Source: CBDCYS01 sp965224215
GTDB lineage: Bacteria; Acidobacteriota; Terriglobia; Bryobacterales; UBA6623
NCBI GenBank assembly: GCA_965224215.1
Contig: CBDCYS010000051.1
Span: 183,560-247,559, forward strand
Length of the DNA stretch: 64,000 nucleotides
Direction: 5' to 3'
Shown here: piece after piece, positions 8,673 through 17,606 of the stretch
How positions within the stretch are numbered: position 1 is the first letter of the stretch
Layout of the letters: each line of letters starts with the position of its first letter
The notes under the pieces: model-generated
Databases searched by the model: none
Seen by the model: only the letters and a program-made list of their open reading frames with translations
Told to the model about the DNA's origin: nothing
Made by a program: the position numbers and the translations under genes

Positions 8673-9227
8673 GCGTCTACTAATCAGCCAGCCGTCGAAC
8701 TGGTAGCGACCGGCAATCTTGCGCGTCGCGTGCCCACGTTCACTGATCTGCAAGAGAATAATCCCATTGTTATCAACAAATGCGCCTGCTCGGGACTTGA
8801 CATACACGAATGTGCCGCTATGCTGAGAGCGGTGAAATGATCGGCCGGCAGGCGATCGTTCACAGCGCCGTTCACAAACGCCCGTTCACAAAAGGCCAGT
8901 TCACGAAGGAACGAAAAGCTGAGTTGGCTCTAAAGGCCAAAAAAGGCAATATCATGACAGAATCTGCCAAACCCCGCAATCGAGATTGCCGGATCACTGA
9001 AATAAAAGAACTTACGAGTTCCTTAGGAGCCTCCACCGAGGCGCGTAGGGTCAACAGTTAACGCATATTGTAGTCGCAAAAGACAAGAAAACCACTAAGA
9101 AACAGAGTCAACAGCCCCTGTTTTCGCCCAGGCAGTGAGTCGCTACGGCAATGTCGCTCACCTGCCCGATGCGCCCGACACCAGACCGTGTTAAAATTTT
9201 CCCAGTCGGGTTCGTCGCTACTTTTTC
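8673..9227. other. Intergenic region with four GTTCAC repeats and a promoter-like site
   Basis: No convincing gene. A good sigma-70-like pair, TTGACA (8797-8802) and TATGCT (8819-8824) with a 16-base spacer, points rightward. Downstream the hexamer GTTCAC recurs at 8858, 8870, 8884 and 8899, spaced 12-15 bases apart, like an array of binding half-sites. The plus-strand frame from about 8837 to 9061 has no recognisable features. On the minus strand, 8690-8807 reads in a protein-like way (GAFVDNNGIILLQISERGH) but has no good start or end and may be a gene remnant. Confidence 0.35.
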
Positions 9228-10325
9228 ATGCGAAGACGAGATTTCATTGACGGCGCGTTGGGGCTGGGCATCGTGATGACGGCATCCAGGGCGGGTTTGC
9301 GGGGTGACAACAAGGAAGCTGCGGACCTCATTCTCAGTGCGGTTAAAAGGAGGAAACTCCGTGCTGCGTCTCTGGAAGTGCGCCGCAACACTTTTACCTT
9401 CCGAAAAGCCTTCGGGGAGGCTCAAAGTAGCGATACGCCCTTCTTGATTGCCTCGATCACCAAGCCGATGACCGCGGTGGGAATGATGGTCCTCGCCGAC
9501 CGGGGAGAATTGTCGCTCGGCGACCGGGTACACAAATTCATTCCCGAGTTTCAGGACGGTGACCGCAAGTCAATCACGATCAAAAACCTGCTGACCCATA
9601 CCTCGGGACTGCCCGATCAGTTGCCCGAGAACATCGAGCTTCGCAAGCGCCAGGCTCCGCTCGAAGAGTTCGTCGCCAGAGCGATCAAGACTCCCCTGCT
9701 GTTCAAGCCAGGGACTCGCGTTCAGTACCAAAGCATGGGGTTCCTTCTGGCATCTGAGATTGCCCAGCGGGTCACAAAGATACCGTTTCCGAAATTCCTC
9801 GAGCAAGAGGTTTTTCAGCCCCTCGGAATGGGGAATACCGCGCTGGGGCTGGGACGATTCGACATTTCTGAATCGCCGCGCTCCCAGGTGGAACACGCGG
9901 AGCCGCTCTATGGCGGAGGCGGGGAAGACACGACGAGCTGGGACTGGAACAGCCCTTACTGGCGAAATCTGGCCACGCCCTGGGGCGGTGCGCACTCCAC
10001 TGGCCCTGACATCGCGAGGATGCTCGACGCCTTCTTGCATCCAGACCGCAATGTGCTCAAGGCGGAAACCGCCGCGTCGATGATCGTCGACCAAAACCAG
10101 GGACTCAACGAGCCTTGGGGGATTGGCTTCTCGCTGAAGCCCGGCCAGTTTGGCCGCGAATCGTCGCCGGCAACGTTCGGCCACGGCGGCTCCACCGGCA
10201 CGATCGCCTGGGCGGATCCGGACGTCGACCGGGTCTGCGTGGTGTTGACAACGCTTCCCTCCCGCGTGTCCAAGGAGTCGATACTGCAGCCGGTGTGTGA
10301 TCTAATTTCGCGCCGCAACACCTGA
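9228..10325 (+). CDS. Serine hydrolase of the beta-lactamase / DD-peptidase family
   Basis: 365 residues. The active-site set of class C-type penicillin-binding-like hydrolases is visible: Ser76-x-x-Lys79 (ASITKP), Tyr167-x-Ser (VQYQSMG) in place of the classical YxN, and a C-terminal HGG (GHGGSTG). The N-terminus MRRRDFIDGALGLGIVM looks like a Tat-type or weak Sec signal, so export is likely. Members cleave D-amino-acid peptides, esters or beta-lactams; the substrate cannot be read from sequence. It is a single gene with no operon partner. ATG is the only reasonable start. Confidence 0.85.
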   Translation: MRRRDFIDGALGLGIVMTASRAGLRGDNKEAADLILSAVKRRKLRAASLEVRRNTFTFRKAFGEAQSSDTPFLIASITKPMTAVGMMVLADRGELSLGDRVHKFIPEFQDGDRKSITIKNLLTHTSGLPDQLPENIELRKRQAPLEEFVARAIKTPLLFKPGTRVQYQSMGFLLASEIAQRVTKIPFPKFLEQEVFQPLGMGNTALGLGRFDISESPRSQVEHAEPLYGGGGEDTTSWDWNSPYWRNLATPWGGAHSTGPDIARMLDAFLHPDRNVLKAETAASMIVDQNQGLNEPWGIGFSLKPGQFGRESSPATFGHGGSTGTIAWADPDVDRVCVVLTTLPSRVSKESILQPVCDLISRRNT

Positions 10326-10555
10326 TCGCCTGGGGGGTAAGATCACTCCGTGCTGCTGGGCGCTCCGCTATCGGCTGGCGGCTGAAAGCCGGCTGAAGCG
10401 CAACCAGGCCGAGCAGCGCCGCGCCCGCAAGGGTGCGGTCGAGAGTCGTCGGTGCGCCGGGGCCGCCATGGGAATGCGGTCACTGCCTGTCGTTCACCCT
10501 CTGCCCGATCGCATGAAAATTGTTCTGCCATAATCGGCAACGATTCGCTCACACG

Positions 10556-11871
10556 ATGAACCTCACTCATCAACTGGAGCGCTATTTCGAGTTCGAAAAG
10601 CTCGGTACCAATTGGCGCACCGAAATTCTGGCGGGATTGACGACCTTCCTGACGATGGCCTACATCATCGTCGTCAACCCGTCGATCTTGCGCGAAGCCG
10701 GGATGCCGCCAACAGCCGTGGCGGCAGCGACGTGCATTTCCGCCGCGGTAGGTAGCGTTTTGATGGGCGCCTATGCTCGTTACCCGATCGCACTCGCGCC
10801 GGGAATGGGGATCAATGCCTACTTCACCTACACGGTTGTTCTGGGGATGGGCGTTTCTTGGCAGGTCGCTTTGGGGCGGTATTTATCTCCGGGCTGATGT
10901 TCCTGTTGCTGACCCTTGTCGGCGTTCAGCAAGCGATCGTCACAGCCATTCCGCGGGGCCTCTATGCCGCTGTTGGGGCTGGTATCGGCTTGTTCCTGGC
11001 CTTGATCGGCCTCCGCAGCATGGGGCTCGTTACCGCGAGCCCGTCAACGCTCGTCACGCTCGGCGATCTTTCCGCACCGAATGCGCTGCTCGCGTTGTTC
11101 GGGCTGTTGATCATTTCGGCGTTGCTCTCGTGGCAAGTGCCCGGGGCCATGGTCATCGGGATATTGTTGACGACTGGAGCCGCTGCTCTGTTTGGGCTCG
11201 TTCAATGGAATGTCCCAAGCTACGAATGGAGCGAAGTTTCAGGCGCGTTCCTACAACTCGATGTCGCCTCCACCGTGAGCCTAGGGTTCCTGGAAATTGT
11301 GTTTGTGTTTTGGTTCGTGGATCTGTTCGACAATGTGGGCACCTTGCTGGCGGTCGGGAACAAGGCGGGGCTATTTAGCGGTGAGCGCAAGATTCCGCGA
11401 ATCCGCAGAATTCTTCTCGCCGACGGAGCCGCCACGACGTTCGGTTCGCTGTGCGGGACTTCAACCGTGGTCAGCTACATCGAAAGCGCTGCCGGAGTAG
11501 CCGCGGGCGGGCGCTCGGGTTTCGCGGCGGTCGTCACGGGTATCTTGTTTGCCGCATCGCTATTCGTCGCTCCGGTCGTGGGCCTGATTCCCATCGCCGC
11601 GACAGCTCCGGCTTTGGTCATTGTCGGTTGCTTGATGATGTCGACTGTCAAAGAAATCCAATGGGACGACATGGCCGACGCGATCCCGGCGTTCTTGACG
11701 ATCCTAATGATTCCCCTCAGCTATAGCATCGCGAACGGTCTAGCGATCGGGATTGTGACGTACACCGCGCTGAAGGTCCTGCGGGGCGACTACAAGTCCG
11801 TCAGTTGGCTCGTCTACGTGCTGTCAGCCCTTTTCATCTGGCGATTCATTTACCTAGGAGCCGGGGACTAA
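10556..11871 (+). pseudogene. AzgA-type (NCS2) purine permease with a frameshift
   Basis: The first part (from ATG 10556) reads MNLTHQLERYFEFEKLGTNW, then TFLTMAYIIVVNPSIL and APGMGINAYFTYTVVLGMG, typical of the guanine/hypoxanthine/adenine permease branch. At the run GGGG (10873-10876) the frame breaks to LGRYLSPG and a stop. The other frame continues exactly as expected: AVFISGLMFLLLTLVGV, later GSLCGTSTVVSYIESAAGVA and a normal C-terminus. One missing G explains it; with GGGGG the protein would be about 438 residues with the usual 12 or more membrane helices. This is either a real inactivating mutation or a base-call error in a homopolymer. The product would import purine bases by proton symport. 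Confidence 0.85.
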
Positions 11872-12242
11872 CACCCAGCAAACAGCAAGGAGGAAAGCAG
11901 AAACAGAGCCCCAGACGGGAGTCTGGGGTCAAGCGTGCCAGGGCGCGGCCCCCCCCGCCAAGAGTCCCCGGTCGGCGTAAGGCTCCATGCGTGCCGGCAA
12001 GTACGCGGAAACATCGAGCACCGCCTGGATCGAGAGATGTTCGGTCGAAGACACGAAGAATTCATCGGACTTCGAAATTCAAACTGCGACGCTACCGAAA
12101 CATCAACACTTCGCAAATCATCAGCGAGTTGTGATACCTTGCTTCATTGCTATCGTGTTCGGGTCTTTTGTCTCAGGGCTGTTGGCCCTCGCACCTTTTG
12201 CCTCCGCGCGAACTTGACCTGATCCCGCACCGCAGCCAAGCA
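11872..12242. other. Intergenic region between the permease and ABC genes
   Basis: It holds a GC-rich hairpin at 11909-11928 and a weak promoter-like pair, TTGTGA (12129-12134) and TATCGT (12151-12156) with a 16-base spacer, in front of the ABC transporter genes. The binding-protein gene that usually belongs to such an importer is not here. Nothing else could be recognised. Confidence 0.4.
11909..11928 (+). terminator. Hairpin after the purine permease gene
   Basis: A perfect 8-bp stem, CCCCAGAC/GTCTGGGG, with a GGGA loop lies 38 bases after the permease stop. There is no following T-run, so intrinsic termination is only a possibility. Confidence 0.35.
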
Positions 12243-13697
12243 ATGCTACTCGATCTGGAAAGCATTCGAAAAAACTTCGGGGGAGTTCCGGCTCTCAAGA
12301 ATGGTGCTCTGCGGGTGAGCGCAGGCGAGGTACACGCCCTCGTAGGCGAAAACGGAGCGGGCAAGTCTACCCTGATGAAAATCGTCGCCGGCATGCTAGA
12401 GCGCGACGGCGGGGCGATGAAGTGGCGCGGGGAAGAAGTCCATTTGCGCCGCCCGGCGGACGCTCACGCGATCGGGATTTCGATGGTTCACCAGGAATCC
12501 CTGCTGGCGGCGCATCTCACGGTTGCTGAGAACGTTTTTCTCGGGCGCGAGCTGAGCAACGGTCCGCTCATGGACCAGCGGCGTATGGAAAAGGAAACCG
12601 CGGCATTGATCGAGGAGCACAACTTCCCGTTGCAAGCGAATTGGAGGGCCGAAGATCTGAGTCCGGCGCAGAAGCAACTGGTCGAGATTTGCCGAGCACT
12701 GCACAGTGCTTCGAGCCTGCTGATTTTCGATGAGCCGACCTCCTCGCTATCCGAGTCCGAGACGGTCGAAGTGTTCAAGATCGTTCGAAGCATGCGGGAG
12801 CGGGGCATCGGAATTATCTACATCACTCATCGGCTCGACGAATTGCACGAGATCGCCGACCGAGTCACGATCCTGCGCGATGGCGACACAGTTCACAGCG
12901 GAGATTTCTCGGAGCTTTCTACCGCGGACATTGTTCACCACATGGTCGGGCGCGAAGTCTCGCATATCTATGAGCGTCAATCGCTCGAACCGGGGAAAGA
13001 GGTACTGAAGGTTGATGTGCCTGGGGCGAAATTCAGCGTTCACGCGGGCGAAATCGTGGGTATCGCCGGGCTGATGGGGGCGGGGCGAACGGAGCTTTGC
13101 CAGACGATCTTCGGCATCACGCCAGCCTTGAAAGGTTCGATTTCGATCGAGGGGAAAGCGATCGAGATACGGTCGCCGCGCCACGCCGTTGATGCCGGCA
13201 TCGCCTTGATCACCGAAGACCGCCAGCAGACCGGCTTGGCGTTGTCCCTGCCGCTGCGTGAGAACGTGACGCTGGCAAACATGGACGCTGTCAGTCGAAT
13301 GGGGTTCGTGTTGAACTCTGCGGAGCAGAAAGTTGCCGAAGAGTCCCGCCAGAAATTGAGCATCCGGGCGTCTTCGATCGAACAGCTCGCCGGCCGGCTC
13401 AGCGGCGGTAATCAGCAGAAGATCGTCATCGCAAAATGGCTTTTCCGGGACGCCCGGATCTTGTTGTTCGACGAGCCCACGCGGGGCATCGACGTCGGTG
13501 CCAAGGCCGAGGTGTTTGCTCTGATGGACGACTTGGCCCGCAAGGGCAAGGCGGTCGTGATGGTCAGCTCCGAACTGCCCGAGATCCTTCAGGTAGCGGA
13601 CCGAATCCTGGTCATGCGCGACGGTGAGATCGTGACGGAGCTTCCGCGGCAAACCACGCAGCAGGAAATCATGCGTTACGCGGCGGTGGGCAAGTGA
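12243..13697 (+). CDS. Sugar/nucleoside ABC importer ATPase with two ABC cassettes (RbsA-like)
   Basis: 484 residues from the ATG at 12243 (MLLDLESIRKNFGGVPALKN). The open frame runs 32 codons further upstream but that part lacks family similarity. The first cassette has Walker A GENGAGKST, signature-region LSPAQKQLVEICRAL and Walker B LLIFDEPTSSL. The second has GLMGAGRTE in place of a Walker A, the signature LSGGNQQKIVIAKWL and Walker B ILLFDEPTRGID. This degenerate second P-loop is usual for the RbsA/MglA/XylG carbohydrate-uptake class. It overlaps the permease gene by four bases, indicating translational coupling. The ligand is unknown because no substrate-binding protein is encoded nearby. 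Confidence 0.9.
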   Translation: MLLDLESIRKNFGGVPALKNGALRVSAGEVHALVGENGAGKSTLMKIVAGMLERDGGAMKWRGEEVHLRRPADAHAIGISMVHQESLLAAHLTVAENVFLGRELSNGPLMDQRRMEKETAALIEEHNFPLQANWRAEDLSPAQKQLVEICRALHSASSLLIFDEPTSSLSESETVEVFKIVRSMRERGIGIIYITHRLDELHEIADRVTILRDGDTVHSGDFSELSTADIVHHMVGREVSHIYERQSLEPGKEVLKVDVPGAKFSVHAGEIVGIAGLMGAGRTELCQTIFGITPALKGSISIEGKAIEIRSPRHAVDAGIALITEDRQQTGLALSLPLRENVTLANMDAVSRMGFVLNSAEQKVAEESRQKLSIRASSIEQLAGRLSGGNQQKIVIAKWLFRDARILLFDEPTRGIDVGAKAEVFALMDDLARKGKAVVMVSSELPEILQVADRILVMRDGEIVTELPRQTTQQEIMRYAAVGK

Positions 13698-14635
13698 ACA
13701 TTCGCGCCGGGATGGTTCAGAAGCTGCTGCCGTTTTTCAGCCTGATCGCGCTGTTCATTTTCCTTTCGATCGCATCGCCTCATTTCTTCACCGCAATCAA
13801 CCTCTCGAGCGTGGTTCGTCAAACGGCGGTGATCAACATCATGGCCCTGGGGATGACGCTGGTGATCGTCTCTGGCGGCATTGACCTCTCGGTGGGTGCG
13901 ATTCTTGCCTTCTCCGGGACGATGGGCACGATGTGCATGGTGGCGGGTTGGGGAATGGGTACGGGCATGCTGGTCGCCGTGCTGTGCGGGGCGATGTGGG
14001 GCTTCGCGAACGGGTTCTTGACCGTATCGCTGAAAATCCCTCCGTTCATCGTGACCCTCGGAACGCTGGGAATCGCACGCGGAGTGACGCTCATCATCTC
14101 CGGCGGACTTCCAGTAAGCGGGCTCCCCGAAGAGTTTAAGTTCCTCGGAGAAGGGACGATTGGTCCGGTACCAACGGTCCTGCCTGTGTTGCTGGTCTGC
14201 GCGGCTCTGACCTACGTTGTCCTGCACTCGACGAAGCTGGGCCGCTATACCTACGCCATCGGCAGCAACAAGGCCGCTGCGATTTATGCTGGAATCCCTG
14301 TTGCCGCATACACGATCGCGGTCTATGCCATCTTGGGGATGCTCACCGGCGTTTCGTCGATGATCGAAGCCTCGCGGCTGATGACCGGCCAGCCCACCGC
14401 CGGACAAGGCTATGAGCTGCTCGTCATCGCGGCAGTGGTGATCGGCGGGGGGAGCCTGAGCGGCGGCGAGGGCAGTGTCGTCGGCACTCTGATCGGCGCC
14501 TTCATTATGGGACTGCTCTCCAACGGCAGCGACCTGTTGGGCATCAATCCCTACGTGCAACAGGCCATCATAGGCGCGGTGATCATCATCGCCGTAGCCT
14601 TGGACGAAGCGCGAAAACGCCGATTTACGGCGTGA
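13694..14635 (+). CDS. ABC importer permease (RbsC-like, BPD_transp_2)
   Basis: 313 residues, GTG start overlapping the ATPase stop (GTGA). Around ten hydrophobic segments. Family landmarks include MALGMTLVIVSGGIDLSVGA near the N-terminal third, PPFIVTLGTLGIARGVTLI, YAIGSNKAAAIYAGIPV and GQGYELLVIAAVVIGGGSLSGGEGSV near the C-terminus. This is the single-gene permease that works as a homodimer with an RbsA-type ATPase. The matching periplasmic binding protein must lie elsewhere or has been lost. The adjacent purine permease gives a faint hint of a nucleoside or pentose substrate, which is only inference. Confidence 0.9.
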   Translation: MNIRAGMVQKLLPFFSLIALFIFLSIASPHFFTAINLSSVVRQTAVINIMALGMTLVIVSGGIDLSVGAILAFSGTMGTMCMVAGWGMGTGMLVAVLCGAMWGFANGFLTVSLKIPPFIVTLGTLGIARGVTLIISGGLPVSGLPEEFKFLGEGTIGPVPTVLPVLLVCAALTYVVLHSTKLGRYTYAIGSNKAAAIYAGIPVAAYTIAVYAILGMLTGVSSMIEASRLMTGQPTAGQGYELLVIAAVVIGGGSLSGGEGSVVGTLIGAFIMGLLSNGSDLLGINPYVQQAIIGAVIIIAVALDEARKRRFTA

Positions 14636-14752
14636 GATTAGAATCCTATTGTCCAGGTGCGCCAATCGCCACCGGACGGATCGGCGATCCTGAGCTGCCC
14701 TTCTTTCGAAGCGGCAAGATCATCGCGCACGACGTCGCTACCTGGTTCCGCG

Positions 14753-15718
14753 CTAACTCGCCAGGTTGAGGTTCTCAAGGCCGTAGATTCCAGCTTGAGT
14801 TAGAAAGTAGTAGTGGACGGCGAATGGCATCCCTTCCGGTGTCCCAGCAGGTGGGCCCGCGTCCCCGGTAAGCTGTCCCTCGGCGATGGGATCCATGAAT
14901 GGGGTATCCAATCCCGCGGCGACGACGCGCCGCTCGCCGAGATACTTCGCTGCGTCGTACGAGAGGCCGGGCGCCATGGAGTAGTATACCTTCTTCGTGT
15001 CGGGATCTCGGTAGTGGTCACTCCAGCCCGTGTACACGAACACCACGTCACCCGGAAGGATGCCTCGCTCACCGAGCCCCTGTGCCTTGAGCATCGCTTC
15101 GATGTGATCCGCGGTAACCACCTCACCGGCGTTCATCGGCTTACCGCCACCCACGTGCTTTCTTGCGTCGAGCAGAACGGCGGTAGTGACGATCGGCGGC
15201 ACCTTCTCCATGCCAAGTTTGAGGAGGGGTGAGCCGGGTGTCGGTTTCACGTCCTTCTGAGTGAACCCGCCATAGTAGCGTGCGTCTTCGGCGAAAGCGG
15301 GCTCCGTGCCGTCCCAGGCTTCGTCAATGTAGGCAAAGTGCCCGAAGGCGTCGATTTGAGTGCCCTGCTGTCCGGGGTTGGCGTTTTCGTTTAGTACGTC
15401 CATGTTGTATGTCTGCGGCGTTTCCGGAAGGCCGGCTGTGGGAAGGTATTTGATCTCAAAAGGACCCGCGAAAGGCGAGAGCGGCATCGTATTCGAGCGG
15501 ACATGAGAAAGCTCATACACCTTGGCGCCGGGACTTGAAAGGTGTTCCGCGCAACGGGCCCAGGTTGCGGAGCCGAGTTCTCTCCCCATGCCGAGCTCGT
15601 CGCCCGCCGACGCCTCCGATTGGCTCGGTGAGGCTTCCTGCGCGGCTCCCCGGGGCATCGAGAGAATACATATCGTGACTACAATCGCGAGCTGCGTGAA
15701 TTGGACCTTTGGGTTCAT
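14753..15718 (-). CDS. Secreted cyclase-family protein (PF04199-like) with altered metal motif
   Basis: 321 residues from the ATG at 15718, chosen because AAGGAGG lies just upstream and a signal peptide follows (MNPKVQFTQLAIVVTICILS). The fold matches the cyclase/kynurenine formamidase family: ELSHVRSNTMP near the start of the domain, then GTQIDAFGHFAY, and later GDVVFVYTGWSDHYRDPD and GLDTPFMDP. The classical metal signature HxGTHxDxxxH reads QQGTQIDAFGH here, so two His are replaced by Gln while Asp and the last His remain. It may bind metal differently or act on another substrate. The frame extends upstream of 15718 to 15754, but without a better start. It lies convergent with the ABC genes. 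Confidence 0.78.
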   Translation of the reverse strand: MNPKVQFTQLAIVVTICILSMPRGAAQEASPSQSEASAGDELGMGRELGSATWARCAEHLSSPGAKVYELSHVRSNTMPLSPFAGPFEIKYLPTAGLPETPQTYNMDVLNENANPGQQGTQIDAFGHFAYIDEAWDGTEPAFAEDARYYGGFTQKDVKPTPGSPLLKLGMEKVPPIVTTAVLLDARKHVGGGKPMNAGEVVTADHIEAMLKAQGLGERGILPGDVVFVYTGWSDHYRDPDTKKVYYSMAPGLSYDAAKYLGERRVVAAGLDTPFMDPIAEGQLTGDAGPPAGTPEGMPFAVHYYFLTQAGIYGLENLNLAS

Positions 15719-15824
15719 GGCTTCCTCCTTTTGCCTCGTGTCGCCAGACATCAACTCGATACCCTCCGAGTAACTGAATCAAATCAAGCTCGCGTCTGAT
15801 TCTGGCCGGTGCTGCTTCACCCGC

Positions 15825-16784
15825 TCACCCGAGCCCTTCGAACAACGCGCTGCTGAGATAGCGTTCGCCGCCATCGGGCAGGATCACGACAATCGTTTTC
15901 TTCGCGAACTCGGGCTCTTTGGCGATTCGGCAAGCAACCGCCGTAGCAGCGCCGCAAGAAATCCCGCAGAGCAGCCCTTCTTGTCGGGCCAGGCGCCGGG
16001 CGTAGTCGATAGCTTCCTCGTCGCTCACCTGCTCTACGCGGTCGACGACCGATAGATCAAGAGTTTTGGGAATGAATCCCGCCCCGATTCCTTGAATCTG
16101 ATGATGGTGACCAGGCTGTAGCGGCTTCCCGGCGAGCGACTGCGAAATAACAGGGCTTTTGGACGGCTCAACCGCGACGGATACGATCTGCTTACCCATC
16201 TTTTGCTTGATGTACCAAGAGATCCCGGAAATCGTACCGCCGGTCCCCACGCCAGCTACCAGGACGTCAATCGCTCCGTCGGTGTCGTTCCAAATCTCCG
16301 GTCCCGTAGTCTTGAAGTGAATCGCTGGATTCGCCGGATTCTCGAACTGCTGCAGCATGACGCAGTGATCCGGGTCGGACTCGACCAATTGGCGCGCGCG
16401 CTGGATGGCGCCTTCCATGCCCTCATCTCCGCTTGTCAGCTCCAGCTTGGCGCCGAGGATCTTGAGCACGCGCCGCCTTTCAATGCTCATCGTCTCGGGC
16501 ATGGTTAGGGTCAGGTGGTAGCCTCTGGCGGCTGAGACGTAGGCCAGAGCGATACCCGTGTTGCCGCTGGTCGGCTCGACCAGCTCCATGCCGGGCTTAA
16601 GGATGCCGCGCTCCTCGGCGTCCCAGATCATATTCGCGCCGATGCGGCACTTGACCGAGTAGGACGGATTGCGCCCCTCGACCTTGCCGAGCAAAGTCGC
16701 GGGAGCGCCGGAGGCGACACGATTGAGCCTAACCAACGGAGTGCGGCCGATGCTGTAAGAGTTGTCTTCGAAGATCTGCGCCAT
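15825..16784 (-). CDS. cysK: Cysteine synthase (O-acetylserine sulfhydrylase A)
   Basis: 319 residues, usual for CysK. The PLP lysine is Lys45 in NPSYSVKCRIG, the substrate loop is EPTSGNTGIALAY, and the phosphate-binding glycine loop is VAGVGTGGTISG. The C-terminal LLCGISCGAATAVA and VVILPDGGERYLS complete the family pattern. It converts O-acetylserine and sulfide to cysteine and acetate in the cytoplasm. It lies directly downstream of an Rrf2-type regulator on the same strand (69-base gap), which suggests joint control by that regulator. Confidence 0.95.
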   Translation of the reverse strand: MAQIFEDNSYSIGRTPLVRLNRVASGAPATLLGKVEGRNPSYSVKCRIGANMIWDAEERGILKPGMELVEPTSGNTGIALAYVSAARGYHLTLTMPETMSIERRRVLKILGAKLELTSGDEGMEGAIQRARQLVESDPDHCVMLQQFENPANPAIHFKTTGPEIWNDTDGAIDVLVAGVGTGGTISGISWYIKQKMGKQIVSVAVEPSKSPVISQSLAGKPLQPGHHHQIQGIGAGFIPKTLDLSVVDRVEQVSDEEAIDYARRLARQEGLLCGISCGAATAVACRIAKEPEFAKKTIVVILPDGGERYLSSALFEGLG

Positions 16785-16821
16785 ACGATTGCTACATTCA
16801 GACTAGTCGTGATTTCGAATT

Positions 16822-16844
16822 GCGGGTACTTTCAGACTACCCGC
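16822..16844. repeat. Inverted repeat between the rrf2-type gene and cysK
   Basis: A perfect 7-bp inverted repeat, GCGGGTA/TACCCGC, with a 9-base loop in the 69-base gap. It could be an attenuator or a processing hairpin in the shared transcript, or a second operator. No T-run follows on the minus strand. Confidence 0.35.
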
Positions 16845-16853
16845 TTTCGCGCC

Positions 16854-17288
16854 CTAAATCTGCCAATTGGCCGCCTGATGTGAACTTTTTTCTTTCCAGC
16901 GAGCGACCAGGTCCGCGAAACTGGTCTGATCAATGACGCTGGATAGAGCTCGTTCCACCTTATCCCACAATTCGGGGAATGGGGAGTCCGGCGGTGGCGC
17001 CTTGTCGCCTAAACGGTGCCCCAGCGTGATCGGTCCTTCGATCTGACGCAGGATCTCGCCGACGGAAATCGCTTCCGGTTCCTTAGCCAGGAAATAGCCG
17101 CCCTCCGAGCCGCGGCGGGAACCGAGAAAGCCGCCTTGCTTGAGCTGGGCCAGAATCAGCTCCAGGAACTTCTGTGGAATCTCTTGACGGGCCGCTATTT
17201 CGGCGATCTTCACCGGTCCCGCGCCTGCACGGCCGGCCAGGTCGAAAACCGCCCGCAGCGCGTACTCACCCTTTAAGGAAACGTCCAT
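16854..17288 (-). CDS. Rrf2-family transcriptional regulator (CymR-like)
   Basis: 144 residues. The N-terminal winged helix (MDVSLKGEYALRAVFDLAGR, then IAEIAARQEIPQKFLELILA and GGFLGSRRGSEGGYFLAK) is characteristic of Rrf2 proteins. The three cysteines that hold an iron-sulfur cluster in IscR/NsrR are missing; the protein has no Cys at all. That, and the neighbouring cysK, favour a CymR-like regulator that senses cysteine status through the CysK/O-acetylserine pair. A palindromic operator candidate overlaps its own promoter region (17293-17319), consistent with autoregulation. Confidence 0.87.
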   Translation of the reverse strand: MDVSLKGEYALRAVFDLAGRAGAGPVKIAEIAARQEIPQKFLELILAQLKQGGFLGSRRGSEGGYFLAKEPEAISVGEILRQIEGPITLGHRLGDKAPPPDSPFPELWDKVERALSSVIDQTSFADLVARWKEKSSHQAANWQI

Positions 17289-17292
17289 TACT

Positions 17293-17319
17293 CAATCTCT
17301 ATCAATTTACTAGAGATTG
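17293..17319. promoter_or_regulatory. Palindromic operator candidate for the Rrf2-type regulator
   Basis: A perfect 9-bp inverted repeat, CAATCTCTA and TAGAGATTG, separated by nine A/T-rich bases. It ends four bases before the regulator's start codon, on the side facing its promoter. Rrf2 proteins bind dyad sites of about this size; position and symmetry are seen, the binding is inferred. Confidence 0.6.
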
Positions 17320-17606
17320 CCTGGTCATGGGGGCTGACGGCCCGACGTTCCCGGATCTCTCATTCGCTGAGCCACCTGGAAGGGAGACTCCAGGCCAGCT
17401 GTCCTTTGTCTTCCTGAATGGAATGCGATCATTGCTGATATTCTGCGTGGAGCACGATAGACTGGGTGAAATCAGGCTCGGGTGAGATTGTCAGCGGTAG
17501 TCGAACGCAAAACGCTTTACGGACAATGCGACTCCGCGCCGAGTGAACGGCTCGCCCATTTTCTTGACATGCGGACCACACCGAACCAAAACAGAAGCGA
17601 GAAACC

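Noticed and set aside
8810..9061. Plus-strand frame of 83 codons before the serine hydrolase
   Set aside because: It encodes the GTTCAC repeat array and has no protein-like character or ribosome-binding site.
13676..14665. Minus-strand frame of 329 codons
   Set aside because: Antisense to the well-supported ABC permease; rich in His, Arg and Asp as typical for shadow frames.
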